Positions 6,935-13,993 of a stretch of 20,449 nucleotides of DNA are shown one piece after another. Position numbers and translations under genes: made by a program. The DNA is from CBDVBZ01 sp965372355. Lineage in GTDB: Bacteria > Krumholzibacteriota > Krumholzibacteriia > WVZY01. Positions within the stretch are counted from its first letter, which is position 1. Each line of letters opens with the position of its first letter. The stretch covers positions 1 to 20,449 of the forward strand of contig CBDVBZ010000058.1 in NCBI GenBank assembly GCA_965372355.1. The letters run 5' to 3'. Below the pieces are notes generated by a model. The model saw nothing but the letters and a program-made list of their open reading frames with translations. It did not search any database and was not told the origin of the DNA.

Positions 6935-8597
6935 AACCCAACACCACCTTTTTTACGTCACGGTTTCCCGTGCCCAGTCCATAGAGTTCACATGCAACGA
7001 CGTAGATCCCCGGCGCAACCAGCCGCCCCCCTGCGTCCCTTCCATCCCACAGGAATACAAACGGCAGAGACGTTGAAGACCCCACCTCGCACACCCTCCG
7101 TCCTGTCACATCGAAGACCTGCACCATCGCCCGCGAGGGTTCTCTCTGCTCGGATACGGTGATCAGGGCCACCTGCCCGGCCGTCGGGTCAAAAGGGTTG
7201 GGCCGAACCGTCACGGCCGCGTCGCGTGGCGTTTCAGAAACCGCCTGCTCGTGTCGCCGGCCGGGCGAGCCACCACCGGCGCTCGTCGACAAGAGCCAGA
7301 CATGCGGCCGGTCCCCCGGGTAGAGGTCCACCCTCTCCAGGCTCCGACCGCGGGTATCCGACCGCTGGGGGGGATATGCGACACGGTCCACCGGCAGGAG
7401 AAAACGGTCCAGCAGAATGACCGAGTCCGCCTCGCCGCCGGCGCCGGTGTGGTTGAGCGACGGCCACGCACCCTCGACTTCGGTGACGATGGCGGAATCC
7501 AGCGATGAGAAGCAACCGAGCAGAAGCGTCTCATCCGCCGTGATGACGGCGTGGCCTCCCGGAGGAATCATCCGAGTCGGGGAGCCCACGCGGACCGGCT
7601 CATGGGTCCGGTCCCGCATCCAGTGTCCAACAAAGTGATAGGCGGTCGCGCCCGTGTTGAAGATTTCCACATACTCCGCGCAACCGGCGGACGGAAGACT
7701 CATGACTTCGCTGATCAGGAGTGGCGGACTCCCCACGCGACGCAGCAGCGCCACCCTGTTGTCTTCGGGCCGATCGTCGTCGTACCGGGCGAACAGAGTC
7801 AAATGGTGATACCCCGATGACAGCGTTGTACGAAAGTCGAGCTCGATGCTGTCACCGGCGTTTATCACATGGGGGATCGTCGCACTATCGATTCGCTCCG
7901 TGAAGAGCCCGGTCGAATCGGTCACGTCCACGGCAACCGCTCCACTTGCCACGGGTTCGAGACCACGGTTGACCACAAACACCCGTACCGCATCGGGCAC
8001 CCCAGCCTCGACGGCACGCCGGACGGGCGTGTCACGACCGGGCGTCAACGCGATGTTCCGGCGCGGCTGGTTGAACCGGCCCGAAGAGGGTTCGAGCGCT
8101 CGGAGATCCGCCGCGTTGTGATCCGTATCGTGACCGTCGGGATACCGGCCGAGACTCTTGCCCTCCGGCACATCCGGTGCGCTCTCCTGTTCAAAGTAAT
8201 GGCTATCGGAGAGCAACCCGTACCCAACCCGGTCCGCTTCGACACCGTCGACGACCATGCGCACCGCGTCCGGGCCATTCTGCAGACCGAGCGTCACAAC
8301 CCGATCGGGTCGCGGCGACACGCGATCGCCCCCGATGACGAACAGCGCTCTACCGTCGATCGTATCGCTCTCTTCCCCCACCCACACAACGCTCCAGCCA
8401 TCCGAGTTGCCATCATGAAACTCGAATTGGCAACCGGCCAACGTGCGCGGTGCAACACCGACATTTATCAACTCGACGAACTCGTACCCGTCATCCCGAC
8501 CGGGATGATCGTAGTAGATCTCGTTGATGACTATCTGAGAATAGACGGGGGAATCTGACAGTAAGACGAATACAAGAAGGAAAAGAAAACACCGCAT
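6915..8597 (-). CDS. Secreted protein with two lamin-tail domains and FlgD-like C-terminal domain
   Basis: A 560-residue exported protein. Residues 1-20 are a clear signal peptide (M-R-C-F-L-F-L-L-V-F-V-L-L to V-Y-S). Residues about 21-175 form a lamin-tail domain (I-V-I-N-E-I-Y-Y-D and E-F-V-E-L-I-N). About 190-285 is an Ig-like CARDB-type repeat, and about 290-445 a second lamin-tail domain (L-L-I-S-E-V-M, E-Y-V-E-I-F-N-T-G). About 460-552 is an FlgD-like Ig domain with R-P-N-P-F, V-F-D-V-T-G-R-R-V, W-D-G-R-D and G-I-Y-V-V. Such C-terminal domains end many secreted FCB-group proteins and may act as export or surface-anchoring signals. The ATG at 8597 is preferred over a GTG at 8627 because GGAGGT lies 8 nt before it. 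Lamin-tail proteins often bind surfaces or accompany nucleases; no nuclease domain is seen here. Confidence 0.8.
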   Translation of the reverse strand: MRCFLFLLVFVLLSDSPVYSQIVINEIYYDHPGRDDGYEFVELINVGVAPRTLAGCQFEFHDGNSDGWSVVWVGEESDTIDGRALFVIGGDRVSPRPDRVVTLGLQNGPDAVRMVVDGVEADRVGYGLLSDSHYFEQESAPDVPEGKSLGRYPDGHDTDHNAADLRALEPSSGRFNQPRRNIALTPGRDTPVRRAVEAGVPDAVRVFVVNRGLEPVASGAVAVDVTDSTGLFTERIDSATIPHVINAGDSIELDFRTTLSSGYHHLTLFARYDDDRPEDNRVALLRRVGSPPLLISEVMSLPSAGCAEYVEIFNTGATAYHFVGHWMRDRTHEPVRVGSPTRMIPPGGHAVITADETLLLGCFSSLDSAIVTEVEGAWPSLNHTGAGGEADSVILLDRFLLPVDRVAYPPQRSDTRGRSLERVDLYPGDRPHVWLLSTSAGGGSPGRRHEQAVSETPRDAAVTVRPNPFDPTAGQVALITVSEQREPSRAMVQVFDVTGRRVCEVGSSTSLPFVFLWDGRDAGGRLVAPGIYVVACELYGLGTGNRDVKKVVLGCGRQNQ

Positions 8598-8663
8598 CCA
8601 CACCACCTCCCACACGGGAGGATACACGACCCCCTGGCCGCCCGCAAGGCTTTGTAACGCTGA

Positions 8664-10856
8664 TCAAACCATACCGAGGCGTTTCCGGATAACCCACTCG
8701 ATGGCAAGAAGAACGAGAATCAAGACAAAAACGACAACGCTCGTCCGCAGAGCCACTTCGTCCGTGGAGCCTATCGTTCGCGAGTCGAGCGGGATCCTCC
8801 TCGCCAGCGCCGCGGCTCCGGCAGCGCTCACATACGCTCCCCTCGACTGGTTCGCAATCCGTTTCAGGTTCAGCCGGTCCTGGGCAACGCGCTGAAACTC
8901 CACGGACACCTCGGACACCGATATGTCGATGCTCTCCGAAGTCACTACACGTCCCGACATCTCTGCCTCACCGCGCAGTCGATAGGTCCCTGCAGCCATC
9001 GGGGGCAACTCGACTCTGTACCTTGGGTTATCCGAGCCCTCGCGCCGCATCGATAGGATCCTGAGCGGCACTTCGTTTCCATCCGCCTCGACCCTGGCGA
9101 GTTCGAGCCGGACGGGAACACCGGTTACCGGCTGCATCTTCTCGTCGAACAGCTCCGCGGTGATGGGAAGCGCCTCCCCCGAGTCGTAGACATTCTTCTG
9201 AGAAACCAGCGCGAAGCGCTCGGTATCCTCCCCCCGCGACAGGACGTCCAGCAGACGCGAGGTCATCTCGTCATACATCGTGTTGCCGTCGGAGAGAAAC
9301 TTCCAGCGCCACAGGGGGCCGACGCTGAGGAGCGCGACACGGCCCTTGCCCACCTTCTGGTAGGTGAATGCGGGGACCCGCTGGCCAACGGTCTCCAGCA
9401 ACACGTCGACGCCGTTTTTTGCCGCGAGAGGCGTATAGTACCCGAGGAGCGGGCTCCGCTGCTGCCAGTCGGTCTGGCTCAACAACGGAACGAGCTGTGA
9501 CGTGATCGGATTGGTGCCGGCCTGCGCGCCCGGCCGAACGCTCGTGAACTGTAGATTGAACCGGTGGGGTGGCACGCCGCGAACCGGGAGCAGGTCACTG
9601 AGCCGGGCCCACGCCGCCGCGTTCTCGAATAGTGACGAGTGCCCCGGCAGGACCAGGAGGCCGTTCCCGTCGGTCTGGACAAACTTCTTTATCGCATTGG
9701 TCACATCCTGCGTCATGAACTCCTCGTTAATCGATACGATGACGAGCGCATCGTACTCGCCCAGGCTCTCGACGAGGTCACGGCTCAGGTCAGACCTGCC
9801 GCCAGCCGAACCTCGCTGGCCGAACGTTGAAACAAGGTCAAAATCGAATGTCTGATCGTTGCGGAGGAACTCCGTCAGGAAGTGCAGTTCCCACTCGGGC
9901 AGCAGATCGACGATCAGGATGCGGACCCCGGCCTTCTCAGATTCGATAACCACGTCTCTGCGGTTGTTCTCCGCTTCTGCGTCGAAACCGTCGACCACAG
10001 CCTCGAGAACAAACACGCGCTTGCCGGCCTCGGCGAAATCGACGGCCATCTCCACATCGATCTCACGGACCCCGGGCGCAAACACCGTGTCCTTCCTCGC
10101 AATCGTCTGGCCGCCCTCCAGCAGGCGCAACTCGACGTGCTTTGGGTTATTACCGGAATAGTGCATCGTAACGGCAATAGTGCTCCGCGATGGTGCACGC
10201 ACTATCGTGTTATAGTCGACGTCTTTTATCCGAACGTCCTCCGGGGCGCTCGTGTCACCCAAACCAACCGCAAACACCGGTACGGGAGGAACATCATGGC
10301 GAACCAGGCGGTCGACCGTTTCGACCCCGTCCGAGAGAAGCACGAACCCAGCGATGTTCTCTCCTTCGTGCTTCTTGTGAGCGCTGGCGAGTGCCCGTCC
10401 GATCCCTGTTCCCTGACCATCCGCCATCACAACGTCCCTCAACGCGGGAACCAGATCTTGCGAAAAGAAGATCTCGCTGTACCTCCCGCCCCTTGACTCA
10501 ATAATCTTCTTGAGCTCGCCGGATATGGCAACCGCCGTGTCAAAGCGACTCTCCGACGGATCTCCCGTGCCTGCGGACAGGACCATACTCGCCGACTGAT
10601 CGACCAACGCTATTACGCGCGCCGGGTCGCGATTGAGCGATTGATAGACGTACCTCGGATCCATGAGCAGAAAGACAATAAGTACAAACGAGACCATTCG
10701 CAGCGATGTGAGAAGTATCCGAACCCGGCGGCTCAGCGACGGCGTCGTATTACGGTAGGCGTAGTGCGCCACAGCAAGCAGCCCAAGCGCCAGAACCACT
10801 ACCCATATGTGAAAGCTCATTCCCATATCATCGCTTCGCCAATCCGCAAGAGCCAT
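8664..10856 (-). CDS. Membrane-anchored von Willebrand factor A protein with glutamine-amidotransferase-like fold
   Basis: A 730-residue membrane protein. Two helices near the N-terminus (about 16-34 and 46-66) precede a VWA domain starting near 80 with a complete metal-ion-dependent adhesion site: D86-x-S88-x-S90, Thr150 and Asp176 (L-L-S-D-G-V-E-T). Residues about 215-300 look like a CARDB-type Ig domain. Residues about 310-520 contain I-L-I-V-D-L-L-P-E-W-E and D-A-L-V-I-V-S, as in the class I amidotransferase-like fold found in large membrane VWA proteins of Planctomycetes and relatives. An Ig-like segment follows, and one helix at about 703-722 ends the chain with basic R-K-R inside. The family is uncharacterised. 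It opens the second gene block, with GAGGG 9 nt before the ATG. Confidence 0.75.
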   Translation of the reverse strand: MALADWRSDDMGMSFHIWVVVLALGLLAVAHYAYRNTTPSLSRRVRILLTSLRMVSFVLIVFLLMDPRYVYQSLNRDPARVIALVDQSASMVLSAGTGDPSESRFDTAVAISGELKKIIESRGGRYSEIFFSQDLVPALRDVVMADGQGTGIGRALASAHKKHEGENIAGFVLLSDGVETVDRLVRHDVPPVPVFAVGLGDTSAPEDVRIKDVDYNTIVRAPSRSTIAVTMHYSGNNPKHVELRLLEGGQTIARKDTVFAPGVREIDVEMAVDFAEAGKRVFVLEAVVDGFDAEAENNRRDVVIESEKAGVRILIVDLLPEWELHFLTEFLRNDQTFDFDLVSTFGQRGSAGGRSDLSRDLVESLGEYDALVIVSINEEFMTQDVTNAIKKFVQTDGNGLLVLPGHSSLFENAAAWARLSDLLPVRGVPPHRFNLQFTSVRPGAQAGTNPITSQLVPLLSQTDWQQRSPLLGYYTPLAAKNGVDVLLETVGQRVPAFTYQKVGKGRVALLSVGPLWRWKFLSDGNTMYDEMTSRLLDVLSRGEDTERFALVSQKNVYDSGEALPITAELFDEKMQPVTGVPVRLELARVEADGNEVPLRILSMRREGSDNPRYRVELPPMAAGTYRLRGEAEMSGRVVTSESIDISVSEVSVEFQRVAQDRLNLKRIANQSRGAYVSAAGAAALARRIPLDSRTIGSTDEVALRTSVVVFVLILVLLAIEWVIRKRLGMV

Positions 10857-10983
10857 GGCGAGTCGCCCTCACGAGCGACCCTACGCCGTCCGAGCTACGG
10901 AGGCTTATAACCCGTTGAGCGTAAATATATCCGTTCAGAGGGGAAAGACTAAGGGCAAAAATGGAAGGATGGACAGACGCGGG
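10857..10983 (-). promoter_or_regulatory. Intergenic gap between the signalling block and the VWA block, possible promoter
   Basis: This 127-bp gap is the only sizeable break between regions A and B. On the minus strand it holds an AT-rich patch with TATATT (10929 to 10924) and TATAAG (10909 to 10904), each a 5-of-6 match to a -10 element, but no convincing -35 at 16-18 nt from either. No hairpin with a T-run was found, so there is no clear terminator for the STAS genes. Transcription could continue through. Confidence 0.25.
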
Positions 10984-11364
10984 TTACGCCCGGCCTGAGG
11001 CCTTCTTCGCAAAGGCCTCTTTGGCCTCCTGGATGCTCGGATAGGCCTCGAGGATCGATTGAAACTCGAGCAGCTGAAACACCTCGAATACATCACCGGT
11101 CATCGCCGCCAGCTTGAGATCACCGCCGTGGTTGCGGATGTCCTTGATCTCGCCGATAAATATACCCCACCCGGCCGAGCTTATGTAGGTCACGCCCGAC
11201 AGATCGAGAACAACCCTGTAGCTCCCTTTGTCCAAAAGGTTGTTGAGAGCTGTCTCCAAATCACGAGCGGTTGTCGTGTCAAGATAACCGTTCACCTTGA
11301 TGACAGACACATCCTCAGGACTCTTGGCGCCAATCACGCTAACAACGATGCCGTTTACAGCCAT
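10984..11364 (-). CDS. Single-domain STAS protein (anti-sigma factor antagonist, RsbV/SpoIIAA-like)
   Basis: A 126-residue STAS domain with nothing else attached. The core reads V-I-K-V-N-G-Y-L-D-T then V-V-L-D-L-S-G-V-T-Y-I-S-S-A-G-W-G. Ser62/Ser63 sit where RsbV and SpoIIAA are phosphorylated by their kinase partner. In place of the usual D-S-S-G-L-G the motif is S-S-A-G-W-G, the same Trp variant as in the four other STAS domains of this window. By family, the unphosphorylated form would bind an RsbW-like kinase and release whatever that kinase holds. GAGG lies 9 nt before the ATG. It is the last gene of the signalling block, 38 nt after the other STAS gene. Confidence 0.88.
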   Translation of the reverse strand: MAVNGIVVSVIGAKSPEDVSVIKVNGYLDTTTARDLETALNNLLDKGSYRVVLDLSGVTYISSAGWGIFIGEIKDIRNHGGDLKLAAMTGDVFEVFQLLEFQSILEAYPSIQEAKEAFAKKASGRA

Positions 11365-11402
11365 CGTTCAACCTCACTCATCCGGTCGTAGACCTCGGAA
11401 AC

Positions 11403-11780
11403 TCACTGCCCGGTTCGCGCATCCGCCGAGTTGAAATCTCTTATCGCCTCAACCTTGTCGGGATAAGGCTTGAGGATATTGTTGAACTCGAGCAAATCAA
11501 ACACCTCACGCACCTCGGGTCTCATCGCTGCAAGTTTGATATCCCCCGACTCGCGGCGCACCCGTTTTATCTCGCTTATGAATATGCCCCAGCCAGCAGA
11601 ACTGACATACGTAACCCCGGACAGATCGACAACGATCTTGTAGCACTCGTCGTTGATGATCCTCTGGATCACGTCTTCCAGAGTCCCCGCATTTGTCGTT
11701 TCGATTGTGCCCTTGAGATTCAGTAGCACGATCTTTTCCTGCGGGTTCACGTTTTCCTGTGCAATTATCAGCTTTTCCAT
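11403..11780 (-). CDS. Single-domain STAS protein (anti-sigma factor antagonist, RsbV/SpoIIAA-like)
   Basis: A 125-residue STAS domain, a close paralogue of the next gene downstream: both have V-D/L-D-L-S-G-V-T-Y, then S-S-A-G-W-G-I-F-I, then G-D-[IL]-K-L-A-A-M and a V-F-[DE]-[LV]-[FL]-x-L-L-E-F block. Candidate phospho-accepting serines are Ser60/Ser61. AAGG precedes the ATG by 6 nt. It starts 30 nt after the TPR gene. The natural kinase candidate in the window is the RsbW-like domain at the N-terminus of the large upstream protein, and the natural phosphatase is that protein's PP2C domain. The pair probably arose by tandem duplication. Confidence 0.88.
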   Translation of the reverse strand: MEKLIIAQENVNPQEKIVLLNLKGTIETTNAGTLEDVIQRIINDECYKIVVDLSGVTYVSSAGWGIFISEIKRVRRESGDIKLAAMRPEVREVFDLLEFNNILKPYPDKVEAIRDFNSADARTGQ

Positions 11781-11810
11781 AACGTACCTTGCTGCTCAAC
11801 CTTGCAAGAG

Positions 11811-12944
11811 TTAGTCCAAAAGTGCCCGGAGCAGGAGGTGAATCCCCTGCCCGTCGTTCTCGGTAAGTTTGAGGTTCTTAGCAGCCTTTTTGAAGTCCTT
11901 GTTTAAGTCCAGAGACGACCGGAAGGCAGATTTTGCCTTATCAATATAAAGCTTGCATTTCGCAGTGTATAGCACACCCAGATCATTCTGCAAGTCCGCG
12001 TAGTCCGGATTCGCATCCAGAGCCCTGACGGCTCTCTCGATATAGCGGTCGATCTCCTCCTCCGAGATATTCTCCGAGTTGAACTTGAGAATCAGATAGA
12101 GGTCTAGCGATAAGTGGTTGCTGGCTACATACATACGCTCGTCCAGAATCTTGGCCAGCCGATCGTACGCAATATCGTAATCACGGTTCTCGATGGCCTG
12201 CTGGGCCTCATCGAACGCCGGAGAGGCCAAGGAAGGCTTGAGCTGAAGCGTCTTTGAAAGGATCGTCTGCAGACGCTCGCCCAGTCCCCTGGAGAGCTCG
12301 TAGTCCTGCTTCTCAACGACGTTGAGACACAAGACCGTTGCCAGATGCAGAAATGCGTCGTCGTAGTACTTGTTGAGCTCGATGGCCTTTTCGAAGGACC
12401 GGACAGCCTCGCGGCATTTATTCATCTTCAGATAGGCCCGGCCTATATCGTTGTGCAGATCCGGATAGTTGGGTGAAAGCTCCAGGGCTTTGTTGAACGA
12501 TTTTACCGCTTTATCCGTGTCGCCCAACGCAACCAACGAGTTGCCGAGGATCGAAAACGCCTTCGCATTCTCCTCGCCGAGCTTGATCGCCTTGACAACC
12601 TCCGTCGTTGCCTCACGGAACAGCGACTGACAGTACAAGGCCTCGCTTAGCTTGAGATGCGCCTTGGCGTCCTTGATGTCCGCGAGCTTCTGTCTGATAT
12701 CGAGGAGTGACTGGATACGGCTCTTCTTCTCCTCGTGGTACTCGCGCACCCGGGCCCGGGCGGCCTCGACCGAGAGGTCAGAGTCGTACTTGTCCACCTG
12801 CTTGGAAAGCAGGCTACCTTCGTAGAACAGCGAGGTCACGATCGCCTTCTGCGAGGCGACCAGGTTAGTCTGGACGTGATACTTGTGCCCTTTGGCAACA
12901 ATCTCACTGCGAAGATCGTAATTGTCCATCATCGGTTCTGCCAT
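11811..12944 (-). CDS. Cytoplasmic TPR protein of the signalling block
   Basis: A 377-residue protein without a signal peptide or membrane helix. Residues about 8-75 form a small conserved-looking domain: G-H-K-Y-H-V-Q-T, then I-V-T-S-L-F-Y-E-G, then a helical E-Y-H-E-E-K-K-S-R-I segment. I recall similar K-x-[YF]-H-V-Q-T heads on unnamed deltaproteobacterial and FCB proteins but cannot name the family. Tetratricopeptide repeats follow from about 95 to 230 (for example A-F-S-I-L-G-N-S-L-V-A-L-G-D-T-D-K-A and L-H-N-D-I-G-R-A-Y-L-K-M), with degenerate ones to about 365. TPRs are protein-docking scaffolds, so a role bringing the ParA, RHH and STAS proteins together is plausible but inferred. It begins 49 nt after the RHH gene. 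Confidence 0.75.
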   Translation of the reverse strand: MAEPMMDNYDLRSEIVAKGHKYHVQTNLVASQKAIVTSLFYEGSLLSKQVDKYDSDLSVEAARARVREYHEEKKSRIQSLLDIRQKLADIKDAKAHLKLSEALYCQSLFREATTEVVKAIKLGEENAKAFSILGNSLVALGDTDKAVKSFNKALELSPNYPDLHNDIGRAYLKMNKCREAVRSFEKAIELNKYYDDAFLHLATVLCLNVVEKQDYELSRGLGERLQTILSKTLQLKPSLASPAFDEAQQAIENRDYDIAYDRLAKILDERMYVASNHLSLDLYLILKFNSENISEEEIDRYIERAVRALDANPDYADLQNDLGVLYTAKCKLYIDKAKSAFRSSLDLNKDFKKAAKNLKLTENDGQGIHLLLRALLD

Positions 12945-12993
12945 CGTCAGTTGGTCTCTCGAATCATTCTACAAGATCTCTCTGGTCAATTTC

Positions 12994-13263
12994 TCAAAAA
13001 TCGCCGACGGACAGCAGTGTTATTGCCACCCGGATCAGCTCGTTCCGGCTAAACCGCCCCTTGCCGGCCTTCTCGAGCTCCGTCACCAACGCGTCTAAGT
13101 GCTTGAGATTAGAGGGTGTTAGACGCACTTTCACGTCGATCTGCTTGGCATCGATCGGCTCCTTGGGCACGTTGTTCTCGAGCATTTTTCGAACCGCTTC
13201 TGACTTCGTTTTCTTGGCATCGCCGAAAACATCACGGCCGAGTGATCTCTTCTTCTTTGGCAC
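12994..13263 (-). CDS. Small ribbon-helix-helix protein, probable partner of the ParA ATPase
   Basis: An 89-residue protein with a basic, flexible N-terminus (P-K-K-K-R-S-L-G-R) and a C-terminal half that reads as ribbon-helix-helix: strand V-K-V-R-L-T-P at 44-50, helix N-L-K-H-L-D-A-L-V-T-E-L at about 52-63, turn, and helix S-R-N-E-L-I-R-V-A-I-T-L-L at about 72-84. RHH proteins bind DNA as dimers; ParG- and CopG-type ones pair with ParA ATPases and often stimulate the ATPase with a basic N-terminal tail. Here the gene starts inside parA (32-nt overlap) at a GTG with GAGGAG 10 nt upstream. ParB with its CTP-binding fold is not present. The order ParA then small RHH matches partition cassettes, but no centromere-like repeats were seen. 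Confidence 0.7.
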   Translation of the reverse strand: MPKKKRSLGRDVFGDAKKTKSEAVRKMLENNVPKEPIDAKQIDVKVRLTPSNLKHLDALVTELEKAGKGRFSRNELIRVAITLLSVGDF

Positions 13264-13993
13264 GTTGCAGAAACTCCTCGGTTAGCTGATAGTAGTCGAA
13301 AGCACCTCGCGACAACGGCGAGTACTCGAATATCGTCCGCTTGAAACTGGGCGCCTCTCTGAGGGAGGTATTCGTTCGAATCACGGTCCGGAACATCTTG
13401 TCCGCGAAGTGTTCACGCAACGTGTCCAGAACGTCCCTGGAAAGCCGGGTTCGCACATCGTAGAACGTGGGAAGAACGCCCATGATCTCCGTTCGACTCG
13501 CTGAGTAGCTGTTGATCTCGTCCAGAATCTCCACGGTTTGACGAGCCCCTTCTTGCGCAAGGAAGTCCATACTCACCGGAATAATAACCTCATCCGCATA
13601 AACCATCGCATTGATATTGGTCAGGTTGATCGTCGGCGAGCAATCACAGATCACGACGTCGCACCCCGTAAGATTCCGAAGAGCGTGTCCAAGCCGGGAC
13701 TCCCTGTTGCGTTTTCCCGCCAGCATCATTTCTATTTCAGCGAGGTCGCGACCTCCAGAGTCGATCACGTAGAGGTTCTTCCGAACCCGAATGACTTCAA
13801 CTTCTCCATTCCGGAGAAGATCGCCGAGATGGCGCCTGCCCCTTACATCAAAGGCGACGGCGACATTGCGCTGCGCGTCGCAGTCTATCAAGAGCACTCG
13901 ATACCCGTTGAGCGCCAGACCATGGGCGAGGTTTATCGCAGTTGTGGTCTTTCCCGTACCCCCCTTTGACGTTATGATAGCGATCTTTTTCAA
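13232..13993 (-). CDS. ParA/Soj-family ATPase
   Basis: A 253-residue ParA-type ATPase. The deviant Walker A motif S-K-G-G-T-G-K-T-T has its signature lysine at 10 and the P-loop lysine at 15. Walker A' is L-L-I-D-C-D-A-Q, and Walker B is V-V-I-C-D-C-S-P. The family dimerises on ATP, binds DNA non-specifically and positions DNA or protein cargo. I place the start at a TTG at 13993, not an upstream GTG at 14068. The TTG puts the family's K-K-I-A-I-I-T-S-K-G-G at the extreme N-terminus, has GAGGG 6 nt before it, and overlaps the upstream stop as TTGA. Its place behind a signalling protein and before an RHH and STAS genes suggests positioning of a signalling complex as well as, or instead of, DNA. 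The chromosomal parAB pair is expected elsewhere. Confidence 0.88.
   Translation of the reverse strand: MKKIAIITSKGGTGKTTTAINLAHGLALNGYRVLLIDCDAQRNVAVAFDVRGRRHLGDLLRNGEVEVIRVRKNLYVIDSGGRDLAEIEMMLAGKRNRESRLGHALRNLTGCDVVICDCSPTINLTNINAMVYADEVIIPVSMDFLAQEGARQTVEILDEINSYSASRTEIMGVLPTFYDVRTRLSRDVLDTLREHFADKMFRTVIRTNTSLREAPSFKRTIFEYSPLSRGAFDYYQLTEEFLQRAKEEEITRP

Noticed and set aside
10862..10879. Small hairpin (GTCGC / GCGAC) around the Shine-Dalgarno of the VWA gene
   Set aside because: Only 5 bp of stem in GC-rich DNA; too weak to claim translational control.
10908..10986. 7-bp inverted repeat (TAACCCG / CGGGTTA) across the gap before the VWA gene
   Set aside because: The arms are 65 nt apart and one includes a stop codon; a match of this length is likely by chance.
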